From: Planctomycetaceae bacterium
GTDB taxonomy: Bacteria; Planctomycetota; Planctomycetia; Planctomycetales; Planctomycetaceae
Direction of reading: 5' to 3'
Length of the DNA: 64,000 nt
Assembly (NCBI GenBank): GCA_029243145.1
Contig: JAQWSQ010000017.1
Location: forward strand, 1 to 64,000
In this document: positions 44,143 through 53,810 of the stretch, one piece after another
Numbering within the stretch: the stretch's first letter is position 1
Layout: each line of letters opens with the position of its first letter
The notes under the pieces: model-generated
Told to the model about the DNA's origin: nothing
The model's input: the letters and a program-made list of their open reading frames with translations, nothing else
Database searches by the model: none
Program-made: the position numbers and the translations under genes

Positions 44143-45438
44143 ATGCAAGTTTGTTTCTGGGAAGACGAAACCGCGGAACAATTTTATCCGCTCGCCTTGG
44201 CACGTCCCGTTTTTGAACTGGTCTGTGGACGATATTCCGTGCGTGAACGTCTCCAGAGAGCTTGGGATTTGACCGAATGGGGAGCCGTTATTCGACCATA
44301 CTTGGCAGCCGTCTATCGAGAGTCCGAACCAGACACTCGCCTCAATGATGATCAGTGGCTCAATCAGGGTGGGATGCTTTTACTGAATGGTCGTTGGATA
44401 CCGGGAACATTGACGGAATTACCATGTCAGCCTGATCAAGCGGCCTGGATTGAAGACGAACCGGTTGCTGTCTGGTTGGACGAAGGTGAATGGAGTCAAT
44501 CGACTTCTGCCGAAATCAGAGATCGAATCCGACAGATTGCCGAGTCTCGTCGTCGGGTGGATGTGGGTGGTCAATTGCTTGAACGTCCGTGGGATTTGGT
44601 GGATCGCAATTCTCGACAGCTTGTGGAAGATTTTCCGTTGGGAGCATTCCACTCACAAAGGTTTTCCCGGCGGGGCGTGGAAATTCTAGGTTCCGAAAAA
44701 CAATTGTCGATCTCGCCCCTCGCTGATATCGAACCCTTCGTCGTGATCGATACTCGTTCGGGACCAGTGACAATCGAAGACGGAGCCCGCATCAAATCAT
44801 TCACGCGACTGGAAGGTCCATGTCATATCGGTCGCGAGACGCATGTCTTTCGCGGTCAGATCACGGCTGGAAGTACCATCGGTCCGGTCTGTCGAGTTGG
44901 CGGAGAAATTGAGAATTCAATCGTGCACGGTCACGCGAATAAATATCACGCCGGTTTTCTGGGGCACAGTTACATTTGCCCGTGGGTCAATATTGGCGCT
45001 CAATCGGGAACCAGCGATTTGAAGTTTGACTACTCCGATGTGCGCGTGCCGCTGGCTGGTGATCTCGTGGAGACGAACAGAAAAAAAGTGGGCAGCTTTA
45101 TCGGTGATCACACCAAGACCGCCGTGAACAGTCTCTTCGATACCGGTAGTGCCGTGGGTGTGATGGCGATGGTCTTGCCGGACGGTGATGTCATTCCCCG
45201 GCATGTCCCGAGCTACTCCCGCTATTGGCAGGGGGAAATTATCGAAGGTTGGCCATTGGAGAAAATGTTCGATATTGCTCGAACCGCGATGAGTCGTCGT
45301 GGCATGGAATTCAGTTCGACTCAGGAGATGCTGTTTCGGTTGTTGTATGCTCAAACGGAAGATGAACGAACCAAAGCGTTCGAACGTGCCAATCACGAGA
45401 AGCATCTACGGTTGCAACATGATCGAGACGCCGCGTAA
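44143..45438 (+). CDS. Putative sugar nucleotidyltransferase with left-handed beta-helix
   Basis: A 431-residue cytoplasmic protein that starts MQVCFWEDETAEQFYPLALARPVFEL, the opening of the GlmU-like putative sugar nucleotidyltransferase family. The first 200 residues form the nucleotidyltransferase-like part, though no complete GxGTRM motif is seen. Residues about 205-380 hold hexapeptide-type repeats (GARIKSFTRLEGPCHIG, THVFRGQITAGSTIG, GHANKYHAGFLGHSYICPWVNIGA) forming a left-handed beta-helix, typical of acyltransferase halves. It may act on a sugar-1-phosphate for surface glycans; the exact activity is unknown. The end at TAA is two bases before a REP hairpin. Confidence 0.8.
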   Translation: MQVCFWEDETAEQFYPLALARPVFELVCGRYSVRERLQRAWDLTEWGAVIRPYLAAVYRESEPDTRLNDDQWLNQGGMLLLNGRWIPGTLTELPCQPDQAAWIEDEPVAVWLDEGEWSQSTSAEIRDRIRQIAESRRRVDVGGQLLERPWDLVDRNSRQLVEDFPLGAFHSQRFSRRGVEILGSEKQLSISPLADIEPFVVIDTRSGPVTIEDGARIKSFTRLEGPCHIGRETHVFRGQITAGSTIGPVCRVGGEIENSIVHGHANKYHAGFLGHSYICPWVNIGAQSGTSDLKFDYSDVRVPLAGDLVETNRKKVGSFIGDHTKTAVNSLFDTGSAVGVMAMVLPDGDVIPRHVPSYSRYWQGEIIEGWPLEKMFDIARTAMSRRGMEFSSTQEMLFRLLYAQTEDERTKAFERANHEKHLRLQHDRDAA

Positions 45439-45440
45439 GT

Positions 45441-45469
45441 TGAGCCGCGTGCGCAAGCACGCAGGGGAC
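45441..45469 (+). repeat. REP hairpin, right after the nucleotidyltransferase gene
   Basis: TGAGCC, stem GCGTGC, loop GCAA, stem GCACGC, foot AGGGGAC. Together with the copies at 46011-46036 and 46051-46076 it flanks the RAYT remnant. Confidence 0.85.
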
Positions 45470-45488
45470 GTTGAGAGCTGATTTATTA

Positions 45489-45941
45489 TCATTGGCCTTC
45501 CAGCGTGTAGCGGACTGCATTCTCGACCGCCTCTTCCGTGAACAATTGCCGATAATCACCCATTTTTGTCCACCATTGATTTCGTTTAGGATGATCCTTC
45601 TTCAATTTTCGCGTGGTCCACATTTTCATTTGTTGGCGTACAATCTTTGGTGATTCCATTGCTTCAATGACAAGGTGGACGTGATTTTTCCTGACATTCA
45701 ATACAAGTATGTTCCACTAGCGACGAGCCGCATGTTCTCGAATCGTTTGATCCACCAACTCTCGTTGAAGTTGGCTTAGAAGTGCTGGAGTCTCTTTCAG
45801 TAAATCTTGCGAGTGATATCGAATGGCATTTTCAGGTTCTTTGACTCCTGAAGAGTCATGACGTATCCAACCTCTCTCATCACCAGGAAGCCAACTTCCA
45901 TAGGTGGTCCATGTGATGAAATACGCCAGTGGTTCACTCAT
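45489..45941 (-). pseudogene. REP-associated tyrosine transposase (RAYT), interrupted by in-frame TAG
   Basis: Read through the stop, the gene encodes 150 residues of the Y1/HUH RAYT family: AYFITWTTYGSWLPGDERGW at the start, then NVRKNHVHLVIEA with the HUH pair (H-V-H), QMKMWTTRKLK, and YRQLFTEEAVENAVRYTLEGQ with the C-terminal Tyr. A TAG at 45717-45719 replaces a codon in HAARR-X-WNILVLNVR; the frame on both sides is the same. RAYTs cut and join single-strand DNA at REP hairpins. Three REP hairpins of one type lie at its flanks. The ATG at 45941 fits the family start. Confidence 0.88.
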
Positions 45942-46010
45942 TGCTGAAGCCTCTGAGTTGGGAATCATTCAGCGGAAACAAAAGGTGAAAATTTAATAAC
46001 GATCATCGTG

Positions 46011-46036
46011 CCCTGCCAGCTTGCGCTGGCGGCTCA
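46011..46036 (-). repeat. REP hairpin, left arm of the inverted pair
   Basis: On the minus strand TGAGCC, stem GCCAGC, loop GCAA, stem GCTGGC, foot AGGG. Same family as the copies next to the RAYT, with two changed stem pairs that compensate each other. Confidence 0.85.
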
Positions 46037-46050
46037 AGATGATGGATTAT

Positions 46051-46076
46051 GCCGCGTGCGCAAGCACGCAGGGGAC
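46051..46076 (+). repeat. REP hairpin, right arm of the inverted pair
   Basis: GCC, stem GCGTGC, loop GCAA, stem GCACGC, foot AGGGGAC. Identical to the copy at 45441-45469 from GCC onward; the two bases before (TG rather than TGAG) differ. Confidence 0.85.
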
Positions 46077-46106
46077 GTCGAAGACTGATCGACTCTCCGC
46101 GATCCA

Positions 46107-47282
46107 TCATCCGCCCGGTTTCACCTGATGCCATTGATTCATGAGGTATCCCTTATGATTCCAGGGGATGGATTGTGGCTGAGTGTGGCCGTTGCTATCG
46201 GTCGCACGAACAGTGATCGATTGATGCGGTTCGAGGGTAATGACCGGTGATTCCCACAATTGCCAGCAATATTCTTGAGGTTCACTGGTGAGTCGGGCCG
46301 TCATCCACGTGCGTCCGTTGTCGACCGAAAGTTCTATAGTCTTGATGAGGACACCCTTTCGACCGGGTGGGAGAGCATATCCTTTGACTTTGTAATTACC
46401 TGGTGCAAATTTGCTGCCCGGTTTTGGTTCAGCAATGACCGAGTTGAGAATGTATTCGTAAATTGGGCGTGCTTCGGCCCATTCTTTATCCGTGTTGTCG
46501 TAGATCATTTTGTAAGCTTTCGCCACATAATGATTATTTGACGGTCGGTCGCTAACGGTGATACGTCCCAACCATTTGACACTGCGTGCTCCAATAAAGC
46601 CCGGCACAATGGTACGCAGTGGATAGCCATGATCGGGGCTCAGGTCTTCGCCGTTCATTTGGTTGCACAACATGGCACCCGGATAAGTGGGAGAATCGGC
46701 GAATGCTTTCTCGATGGGGATGGAGGCACCAAAAGGAATGATGCCATCATCACGCTGAATTTCGTCGAGTCCTTCAAACCAGACGTGGCTGGCGTTCGGT
46801 TTCACGCCTGCTTTTTTGAGGACATCCGAGAGTCGTACTCCAGACCACTCGGCATTCCCGATGGCAGCCGGTCCCCAAGGGACTCCCTTGATCGGTTTCA
46901 TTGCCATCAATTCGGTGCGACGATTGCCGGCACACGTCAGTGTGCTGGTCATTTCGATGTTGGGGAATTGATCGAACAGATCCGCATAAGAAATCGAAAG
47001 CGGTTTATCGACAAGACCTTCAACCATCAACTTAAATGACTTGGGATCGACTTTCGGAGCAGGGGCATGCGAGCGGGTATAAAATTGTTCAGCAGGAGTG
47101 ATCCAGTGCTTGATCAATTGATCGACGTGTGGCTCGGCATTCGGGACATCCGTGGAAAGCGTTTTGAGCCGATCGCTGATTTGCCCCCAGGCAGATTGAT
47201 GGGTGAGGAGTGAAGTTGCGGGAAGGATCGAAAGGAGTCCCGCTGATTGAAGCAATTCCCGCCGGTTCCAAAATTCTGCCAT
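46107..47282 (-). CDS. Sulfite oxidase-family molybdopterin enzyme
   Basis: A 391-residue exported oxidoreductase. The N-terminus NRRELLQSAGLLS resembles a Tat signal, fitting periplasmic export of a folded molybdenum enzyme. The molybdopterin domain has FYTRSHAPAP, the ligand Cys117 in TSTLTCAGNRR, GDLSPDHG-type GEDLSPDHGYPLRTIVPGFIGARSVKWLG, followed by a C-terminal dimerisation Ig-like domain (KGYALPPGRKGVLIKTIELSVDNGRTW). Relatives oxidise sulfite or similar oxoanions using a cytochrome acceptor, but none is encoded nearby. It is a single gene. Confidence 0.92.
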   Translation of the reverse strand: MAEFWNRRELLQSAGLLSILPATSLLTHQSAWGQISDRLKTLSTDVPNAEPHVDQLIKHWITPAEQFYTRSHAPAPKVDPKSFKLMVEGLVDKPLSISYADLFDQFPNIEMTSTLTCAGNRRTELMAMKPIKGVPWGPAAIGNAEWSGVRLSDVLKKAGVKPNASHVWFEGLDEIQRDDGIIPFGASIPIEKAFADSPTYPGAMLCNQMNGEDLSPDHGYPLRTIVPGFIGARSVKWLGRITVSDRPSNNHYVAKAYKMIYDNTDKEWAEARPIYEYILNSVIAEPKPGSKFAPGNYKVKGYALPPGRKGVLIKTIELSVDNGRTWMTARLTSEPQEYCWQLWESPVITLEPHQSITVRATDSNGHTQPQSIPWNHKGYLMNQWHQVKPGG

Positions 47283-47464
47283 GGTCGTGATCCGTCTTTA
47301 TGAAAGTGTAAGTTCTCGTTCAGGAATAGGCCAAAATGGTGTGAGAATCAATGCGAATTTCATGGTAATGAGGATGGAGTATCCCTCCAATTATATGCGA
47401 GAGACGACTTTACGTTATACTTATCCCCAGATTGTTGAACTATTTCGTCCATCATTCTCTTAAT

Positions 47465-48007
47465 GTGAGTAGGCGATTGAAGAAAAAGAAATCACGACTC
47501 GATTTACCTGTCATCGGCTGGAAGGAACGCGTCGATTTACCCGATTTAGCCATCAAGGATGTACATGTCAAAATTGATACCGGAGCGACCACTTCTGCCA
47601 TCCACGGAGAAGTCGAAAAGGTCTACATTCGCAATGGCATTCAATCGGTTCGATTCGTTGTTCGATATGGAACGACACAATCGCCTCGTTCCAAGACGGT
47701 TGATGCCGAACTTTTGGAGTATCGCCGGGTAAAAAGTTCTAACGGCCATTATTCCCGTCGACCTGTGGTTTTGACGCACGCTTCGATTGGCGGCTTAGTT
47801 TGGGCAATTGAGCTCACATTGGCTAATCGTGAGACCATGGGAATGCCGATGCTGTTAGGGCGAGAGAGCCTCAAAAATCGATTTCTGGTTGATCCCGGCA
47901 AGACATATCTGTTGAGCGAGCGGCCTAGGAAAAAGAAGGTGATCAAAAAGAAGAAAAGCGGGGTCCGCAACAAAACTACGAAGAAACGTACCTCTGATAG
48001 TCAGTGA
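47465..48007 (+). CDS. RimB-like retropepsin-fold protease (ATP-dependent zinc protease family)
   Basis: A 180-residue protein with [18 protein letters not shown] (Asp38-Thr-Gly), the active-site motif of retropepsin-like RimB proteins, and [25 protein letters not shown] near the end. A Lys/Arg-rich C-terminal tail follows. In gamma- and other proteobacteria RimB works with the glutamate ligase RimK to trim poly-glutamate tails on ribosomal protein S6 or related targets; the RimK gene is next, four to six bases away. The GTG at 47465 is the likely start, and a TTG at 47432 would add 11 residues. Confidence 0.85.
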   Translation: MSRRLKKKKSRLDLPVIGWKERVDLPDLAIKDVHVKIDTGATTSAIHGEVEKVYIRNGIQSVRFVVRYGTTQSPRSKTVDAELLEYRRVKSSNGHYSRRPVVLTHASIGGLVWAIELTLANRETMGMPMLLGRESLKNRFLVDPGKTYLLSERPRKKKVIKKKKSGVRNKTTKKRTSDSQ

Positions 48008-48012
48008 TCAAT

Positions 48013-48906
48013 ATGGAAATCGCCATCCTCTCCAGAGGTGAAAATCTCTACTCAACACGTCGTCTTGTCGAAGCGGCTGAAGAACGCGGTCACGAACCCG
48101 AAGTGATCGACTACATTCGTTGTGTGATGGATATTTCGTCTTCTAACCCGACCGTTCGGTATATGGGGAGGACGCTTGATGAGTTTGACGCGGTCATTCC
48201 CAGAATCGGTGTCTCAAAGACATTTTATGGAGCTGCCGTTGTGCGTCAATTCGAGATGATGGGAACTTTCGTGACGAGTCCGGCGCAGGCAATTACCAAC
48301 TCCCGCGACAAATTACGCTCGATGCAAATGTTGGCTCGCGATGGCGTCGATATGCCCGTGACGGGGTTTGCTCACTCGACGAAAGATATTGCCGGCTTGT
48401 TGGAACAGGTTGGTGGAACGCCGGTGGTGATCAAATTGTTGGAAGGAACACAGGGGATCGGTGTCATTCTTGCTGAGAACCGAAAAGCCGCGGAGGCAGT
48501 GATCGAAGCGTTTATGTTGTTAGACGCCAACATTCTGGTGCAGGAGTTTATCAAAGAAGCCGACGCAACAGATATCCGTTGCTTTGTGGTCGGAGACCGT
48601 GTTGTGGCGGCCATGAAACGAGTGGGTGAACCGGGAGAGTATCGTTCAAATCTGCATCGTGGAGGAACGGCGGAATCGGTCAAATTGACGCCAGATATGG
48701 AACGAGTCGCATTGGATGCCACTCGCGCGGTTGGTCTGAATATTGCCGGCGTCGATCTTCTGCCTTCCAAGCGTGGCCCTTTGGTGATGGAGGTGAATTC
48801 GTCACCGGGACTTGAAGGGGTAGAGGAGGCAACCGAGATTGATGTTGCAGGTGAGATCATCGATTTCGTCGAACGGACGACCGGTTCAAATTTTGGGACC
48901 ATGTGA
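48013..48906 (+). CDS. rimK: RimK-family ATP-grasp glutamate ligase
   Basis: A 297-residue ATP-grasp ligase. [26 protein letters not shown] starts the N-domain, then [57 protein letters not shown] (nucleotide clamp), [33 protein letters not shown] and [14 protein letters not shown] with the metal-binding Glu/Asn. RimK adds glutamates to the C-terminus of S6. I use the ATG at 48013; a GTG at 48004 overlapping the previous stop would add three residues. The pair with RimB supports a tail-adding and trimming cycle. Confidence 0.93.
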   Translation: MEIAILSRGENLYSTRRLVEAAEERGHEPEVIDYIRCVMDISSSNPTVRYMGRTLDEFDAVIPRIGVSKTFYGAAVVRQFEMMGTFVTSPAQAITNSRDKLRSMQMLARDGVDMPVTGFAHSTKDIAGLLEQVGGTPVVIKLLEGTQGIGVILAENRKAAEAVIEAFMLLDANILVQEFIKEADATDIRCFVVGDRVVAAMKRVGEPGEYRSNLHRGGTAESVKLTPDMERVALDATRAVGLNIAGVDLLPSKRGPLVMEVNSSPGLEGVEEATEIDVAGEIIDFVERTTGSNFGTM

Positions 48907-49073
48907 TTTGTCCCAAGCGTCGAGCAAAACGTGACACGACGTAAGTTCTTGTATTGCTTGATGCTATGGCAGAGCTCCCGCTTTGATGTGTCTTTTTTGA
49001 GCTTGGCTCTTACAATGTGTCTGCCGGTTCCGGCGTTCATTCAGGCACATTCCTTCTGAGAGAAAGAATTCCC

Positions 49074-49625
49074 ATGTGGTTTAGCGAAGATGCGTGGACA
49101 CCCATGTTTCTGATCGGCAGTGTGGGAGTGATCCTGGCGTTTGTTTCCGTCGCTCAACAGAAGATGAAATTGCTGGCAGTCGCCGCGTTATTGGGCGTTG
49201 TCTGTGGAGTGATCTATTTCGTTGAGCAGAGAATTGTGACGGACGGTGAAAAGATCGAGATGCAAATCTATGAGCTGGCAGAAGAATTCCACGAAAATGA
49301 TATGGCAGCAGTGATCGCACATTTTTCGCCGCAAGATAAAGTTCTTCAGGCTGTGGTTACTGGCGCAGTCTCCATGGTCGATATTGCTGAGGATTATCGG
49401 ATCACCGACCTCCAAGTCACAACGAAGGCCGAGAACACGCTCGCTGAATCGCACTTTCGTGTTAATGTCACGGCGACGGTCACCGGATACGGGAATGTGG
49501 GACGGCAGCCAACACGTTGGAAAGTCAATTGGCAGAAAATGGCTGGCGAGTGGAAAATTATCGAAGTGAAACGATTGCAGGTGATCGGTGATCAAGAAAT
49601 GGGGATTCTCGAAAAGCAGCAATAA
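49074..49625 (+). CDS. Small membrane protein with NTF2/DUF4440-like domain
   Basis: A 183-residue protein with two membrane helices near the N-terminus (about residues 9-28 and 33-49, FLIGSVGVILAFVSV and LLAVAALLGVVCGVIYFV) and a soluble domain of about 125 residues: IYELAEEFHENDMAAVIAHFSPQD, then strands ESHFRVNVTATVTGYG and PTRWKVNWQKMAGEWKIIEV, which is the SnoaL/NTF2-like arrangement. The ATG at 49074 is preceded by GAGAGAAAG. No ligand is known. Single gene, convergent with the split TPR gene. Confidence 0.7.
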   Translation: MWFSEDAWTPMFLIGSVGVILAFVSVAQQKMKLLAVAALLGVVCGVIYFVEQRIVTDGEKIEMQIYELAEEFHENDMAAVIAHFSPQDKVLQAVVTGAVSMVDIAEDYRITDLQVTTKAENTLAESHFRVNVTATVTGYGNVGRQPTRWKVNWQKMAGEWKIIEVKRLQVIGDQEMGILEKQQ

Positions 49626-49630
49626 GCGTT

Positions 49631-51940
49631 TCATTGATTTTGAGACAATCGTTGCAGCATGTTCGTAATTCTTACTTGTCGTTCCTGAACTTCGGTCAGT
49701 TCCTGAGAGGTCACGGTACGAATTCGATTGTATTCCGCATACTCGGGAACATGTTTTTCGAGTTGATGAATGACTTCTCCGTTGATCTGTTCGGGGTTGC
49801 CCGAACGGGCGAGTTGAATGAGCCGAAGCACCTCTTTCACGTCGGGACTCTCTTCTCCTAATTGCTCTACGAAAATGTTGCCGGCTTTCACGAGAGATTG
49901 TTGTGCAGCTTGCGGATCACCATCCAGCAAATAAGCGCGCCCCATTTCAACGAGAACATTGGCGTAAGGTTGGCCGTCTGCTCCCAATTGTTTTTTGGCG
50001 AGGGCTTCCAAGTCGACCAGTTCTTCCAATGCCTGTCGTGGGTTGCCCAGCAAGCGTTTGACTCGGGCGACTTCAACCATCGCTTCGATTACCTCGGGGT
50101 GTTCCCGTCCCAGATAATCGCAAAGAACTCGCTCACTTTGTTCGACGAGTGCTTTGCCGCGGTCTTTCTCGTCCGTTTCTAACAGCACAACGCCTAGCGC
50201 TGAAATTGCCGTGGCATACTCGGGATGTTTCTGGCCGTACTTGTCTTGCGCCAATCTGACGGCTTCGGTCAATGTCGATTTTGCGAGTCCATGTTCATCC
50301 ATGTTCTGATACACGGTGGCAGCCCGATACAAATACTCTGCGTACTCGGGATGATTTTCCTCCAACGCATCCACAGCAATGCTCCCGGCGACATTGATAA
50401 CCTGTTTCACAAATTATTTTTGCGGATTGTAAGATTCAAGCACGGCGATGTGAGAGAGTGTTTGGGCGAGCCAAATCGAATCTGGACCAAGCTTCTGTTC
50501 AAAAACTTCTGCCGCGTGAATTAACGTCTCTTCGGCTTTTGCCCGTTTTCCGATTTCAAAATAGATCACAGCCAAATCGAGAGAAGCTTTGGCGTATTGC
50601 GGGTGATCCTTTCCAATTTGTTGTTCCAAAAGATGACACGCTTGTTGAATGAGAACGGCGGACTCTTTCTTACGGCCTTCTTCTCGGCGAATCGTCGCTA
50701 ATTGCACCAGATGTTGTGCCGCACGCGGATCATCGCGGCCAATCGTGTTATCGATAATTGCGATTGATTGGTTCATCAATCGCGTCGCCTGCTCTTTTTG
50801 CCCAAGAAGCAGAGCGGCTTGCGCGGTGTTTCCCAGTGCGACAGCGACAGAAGGGTGATTGGCTCCATAGATTGCTGATTGCAGTTTGGCGGCTTTTAGG
50901 AACGCCGCCATCCCTTTTTCATAATCAGATGCGGCCATCGCCACATTCCCGATCAGGTTGGAATTGTCGGCCTCAGCGGCAGTCATTCCTTCCAGGTTTG
51001 CATAAATCTCTCCAGCTTGTAGAGCGTACCTCAGCTCTACCTGGGGATCTCCTGTTTCGGACATGTACAGCGCCAGGTTGTTAATCGCGTTCGCATATTG
51101 CTCATGTTGAAGTCCGTAGACAGTCTCAGAGTCTCGCACAACTTGTGTTTGTAACCGGGTGGCTTCCTTCAGATATCCTGCCAGATAAAATCCCGAAGCA
51201 GAATCTCCCAAAGCTCCCACTACAAGAGGCGAGAGCCCCACTGTCTCGCGTCCGATGCGGGCCGCTTCGTAAAGAATCGATGCCGCCTCGCGACCCCGTT
51301 CGAGTTCAATCAATGTTCGTCCATAAATTCGCATCGCCAGCGCGGTGCTGATGGTCTCACGACCGAGAGTCTCCAGATACAATCGTATGCATTCCTGTTG
51401 TGGCAATGCGGCTGATTCATACGCTCCTGCATCAAACTGTGCTTGTCCTTGCTGGTAGAATTCGCGTGCACGCTTCAATTGTGTTAGTGAGTTGTTGTCC
51501 AATGCGGCGATGGAACGAGCTTCTTGCAGAAACGCTTCCGCCATCCTGATTTCCCAGTGATCCTTCTGGGGATGGAATCCTTTTCGAGCGGCGACCAGTT
51601 CTGTCCGAAACTGGACGCATCGCGCGGGTGCTTCATATTCTGTTTGATCAGCGAGAAACGACAGTAAACCGATATGTTCGTCAAGCAGTTTCTTTTCTAA
51701 CCAATCAGGAATGTCTTGATTGAGAAGAAGTTGCTCGCTCTTGCGAACCGAATCGGCAATCTGAAATCGTTCCGTGACATCTTGTGATTTCAGAAAGGCA
51801 TCAAGCAATCCTTGACGACGATCTAGCTCGGCCTGGATTTGTGTCGGAGCGAGCTTGTCATCCGCTGATAACTGAGCACACAAGCTGACCCATGAGAGGG
51901 TCAGGACCAGACAGGAAACCCATTTGTCGCGGCTGCACAT
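49631..51940 (-). pseudogene. Exported TPR (TPR_12-type) protein split by an in-frame TAA
   Basis: From an ATG at 51940 a signal peptide (CLVLTLSWVSLCAQLSADD) opens a chain of TPR_12-type repeats with a period of about 42 residues (for example AIYGANHPSVAVALGNTAQAALLLG). A TAA at 50416-50414 interrupts after NPQK, and the same frame continues through KQVINVAGSIAVDALEENHP to a TGA at 49631 with further repeats. Counting from the preceding repeat, the stop falls exactly where one residue is needed to keep the repeat period. As two proteins the parts would be 508 and about 260 residues, the second without export signal. It is likely one 769-residue gene with one nonsense change. Confidence 0.8.
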
Positions 51941-52052
51941 TCTGATCGCTCCATGATTCGATAATTCAGGAGCGAATTTATAGAAAAGGGAGCACTTATC
52001 GGTCAATCCCGATGCACTTCCCAAAGCGACAACCCAGCGACAACGCAGCCTG

Positions 52053-53810
52053 TTAAAGAGCTGCGGGAGCCACGACGGGCCAGCCGAGTGCCCATTGCAG
52101 ACGGAACTGAGCTTCGTTGTATTCTGTGACCGCCTTGAGATACGCACGGCTCGCGTCTTCGAGAGCACGCAACGATTGCAGGGCTTCGATGGGAAGTCCT
52201 TGACCATCCCGAATACGGCGAACATTGCGTTCATAGGAATTCTGGGCAGACGCGATGGCTTCTTTTGTGATCGACATTCGATTGCGACGGTGCGTGACTT
52301 GCGAGTGGGCTTCATTCACTTCAGCAGCGACTTGGTCGAGTAGACGAACTTTTTGAAACTTCGCTTGTTCAACGCGGGCTTGAGTTTCCCGGCGGGCTGC
52401 TTTTTCGCCCAATCCCAGATTGCGGACTTCCCACATCATCAAGGCGTCGAAATCGTAGCGACCGCTGAAGTCATCTGTAGTATTACCCAGTCCTCCTCCG
52501 AATCCTCCGGCACTCATTCCTAACATCACGCTGGGCACCAACGGAGCGTACTTCTGACGCTTGTATTGATCGCACGCCGCAGACACCAAATTCTGGGCTT
52601 CTTTCAATTCGGGACGGTTCATCAAGCCAGTGCTGATTAGCGTCCCTTTTTCGTATTCTGTGGTGATGAGTTCAATCGGAACGACCATCGGATCACGGGG
52701 CACGATTCTTTGTCCGGCATCAATGCTGAGGGTTTGTGCCAGGCGAGCCGAAGCAATGTCGGCTTGTTCATTCACTTCAGAAATTCGACTATTCAGGAGA
52801 GACAGCTCGGTCGCCATTCGGTCTGCATCGGCTTGAAGTCCTTGTCCAGAGGCAGCGAAGTCACTCGTGATTTTGGAAAGGTCTCGAGTTCGGTCGCGAG
52901 ATTGTTCGAGAATTCGATGATCTTGTTCAGCGTTTAGCAGTTCGATGTATGCGAGTGCCACGTTGAGTAGTTGTTTGTTTTGTGTGGCATTGGCGGCATG
53001 TCCGCGAGCCCAGGCATTCTTTTGAGCAATTTCGGGTTGGAAGTAGGCATCAGCCATATGGAATTGAGCCACCACCCCCGGTCTGGGTGTTGTTCCGGCT
53101 CCGGTGGCTCCTTCGCCCATCCCCAGTTGAAACGAGTTTCGGTTCACATCGACAATTTGACCATTACTCGACTGATAATTTCCGTCGTGGCGGTGGTAAC
53201 TGAACCCGGCTTGTAACGACGGAAGCCAGAGAACTTCAGCTTGATCGAGTTGTGCGTAGGCTTCCTGAACTCGCCATTGAGCAAACCCGATCACTGGGTG
53301 TTGTCCCCCCACCATGCTGAGAGTTGAGACGAGATCGAGTTCCCGTTGCTCCGGCTCGGCGAATGAGATATCGACCAATTTTACGGGTGTCGATTCGACG
53401 GCGTGATCTTCTGCCGCCGGGAGTGGTAGAAGAGTAGGGCTGTTTCCAGTCTTTGCAGACACAGGCTGTATGTTCCCAACCGTCTCTTCGGGGACCAGTT
53501 GCACTTTGTAAGCCTGTCCATCGATCATCAAGGTTGCCATTTTAGCAGAGCCAACAGAGCGGGACTCATGATTGGCAACGGAGAAATCGGTTCGATCACC
53601 ACGAATCCGGTTGGGAGTCGCCAACTTCGCAGAGAGTCCTGAGTTGGGGATCTCACGATTGTCGGTTTCAGCAAACTCCGAAGCATCATAAGCAATGGCA
53701 CGCTCCGGTTCGTGTGGTCCGTTCTGGCTGAGCCAGTTTCGAGACGATTGACAGCCTGAGACTGAGAGTATCAGACACAGTGGAATGATCGCAGATTGGT
53801 GTAGTCGCAT
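52053..53810 (-). CDS. TolC-family outer membrane efflux lipoprotein
   Basis: A 585-residue outer membrane factor. A lipoprotein signal ends at LSVSGC (Cys20); a Ser/Asn-rich linker of about 150 residues follows; and the OEP part has two repeats: VQEAYAQLDQAEVLWLPSLQAGF and LLNVALAYIELLNAEQDHRIL, then VRLLDQVAAEVNEAHSQVTHRRNRM, SAQNSYERNVRRIRDGQGLP and AVTEYNEAQFRLQWALG. It probably forms the channel of the pump whose adaptor and permease are encoded divergently 289 bases away. Start ATG at 53810. Confidence 0.9.
   Translation of the reverse strand: MRLHQSAIIPLCLILSVSGCQSSRNWLSQNGPHEPERAIAYDASEFAETDNREIPNSGLSAKLATPNRIRGDRTDFSVANHESRSVGSAKMATLMIDGQAYKVQLVPEETVGNIQPVSAKTGNSPTLLPLPAAEDHAVESTPVKLVDISFAEPEQRELDLVSTLSMVGGQHPVIGFAQWRVQEAYAQLDQAEVLWLPSLQAGFSYHRHDGNYQSSNGQIVDVNRNSFQLGMGEGATGAGTTPRPGVVAQFHMADAYFQPEIAQKNAWARGHAANATQNKQLLNVALAYIELLNAEQDHRILEQSRDRTRDLSKITSDFAASGQGLQADADRMATELSLLNSRISEVNEQADIASARLAQTLSIDAGQRIVPRDPMVVPIELITTEYEKGTLISTGLMNRPELKEAQNLVSAACDQYKRQKYAPLVPSVMLGMSAGGFGGGLGNTTDDFSGRYDFDALMMWEVRNLGLGEKAARRETQARVEQAKFQKVRLLDQVAAEVNEAHSQVTHRRNRMSITKEAIASAQNSYERNVRRIRDGQGLPIEALQSLRALEDASRAYLKAVTEYNEAQFRLQWALGWPVVAPAAL

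Noticed and set aside
562-51940. Genetic code change or amber suppression to explain in-frame TAGs
   Set aside because: TAG ends at least nine intact genes including rpsO and cpaF, one lesion is TAA and two are frameshifts; no pyrrolysine genes or suppressor tRNA were seen.
51941-52315. 125-residue extension upstream of the TPR protein
   Set aside because: It overlaps the end of the TolC gene on the same strand and lacks the signal peptide position; the ATG at 51940 starts a clean signal peptide.
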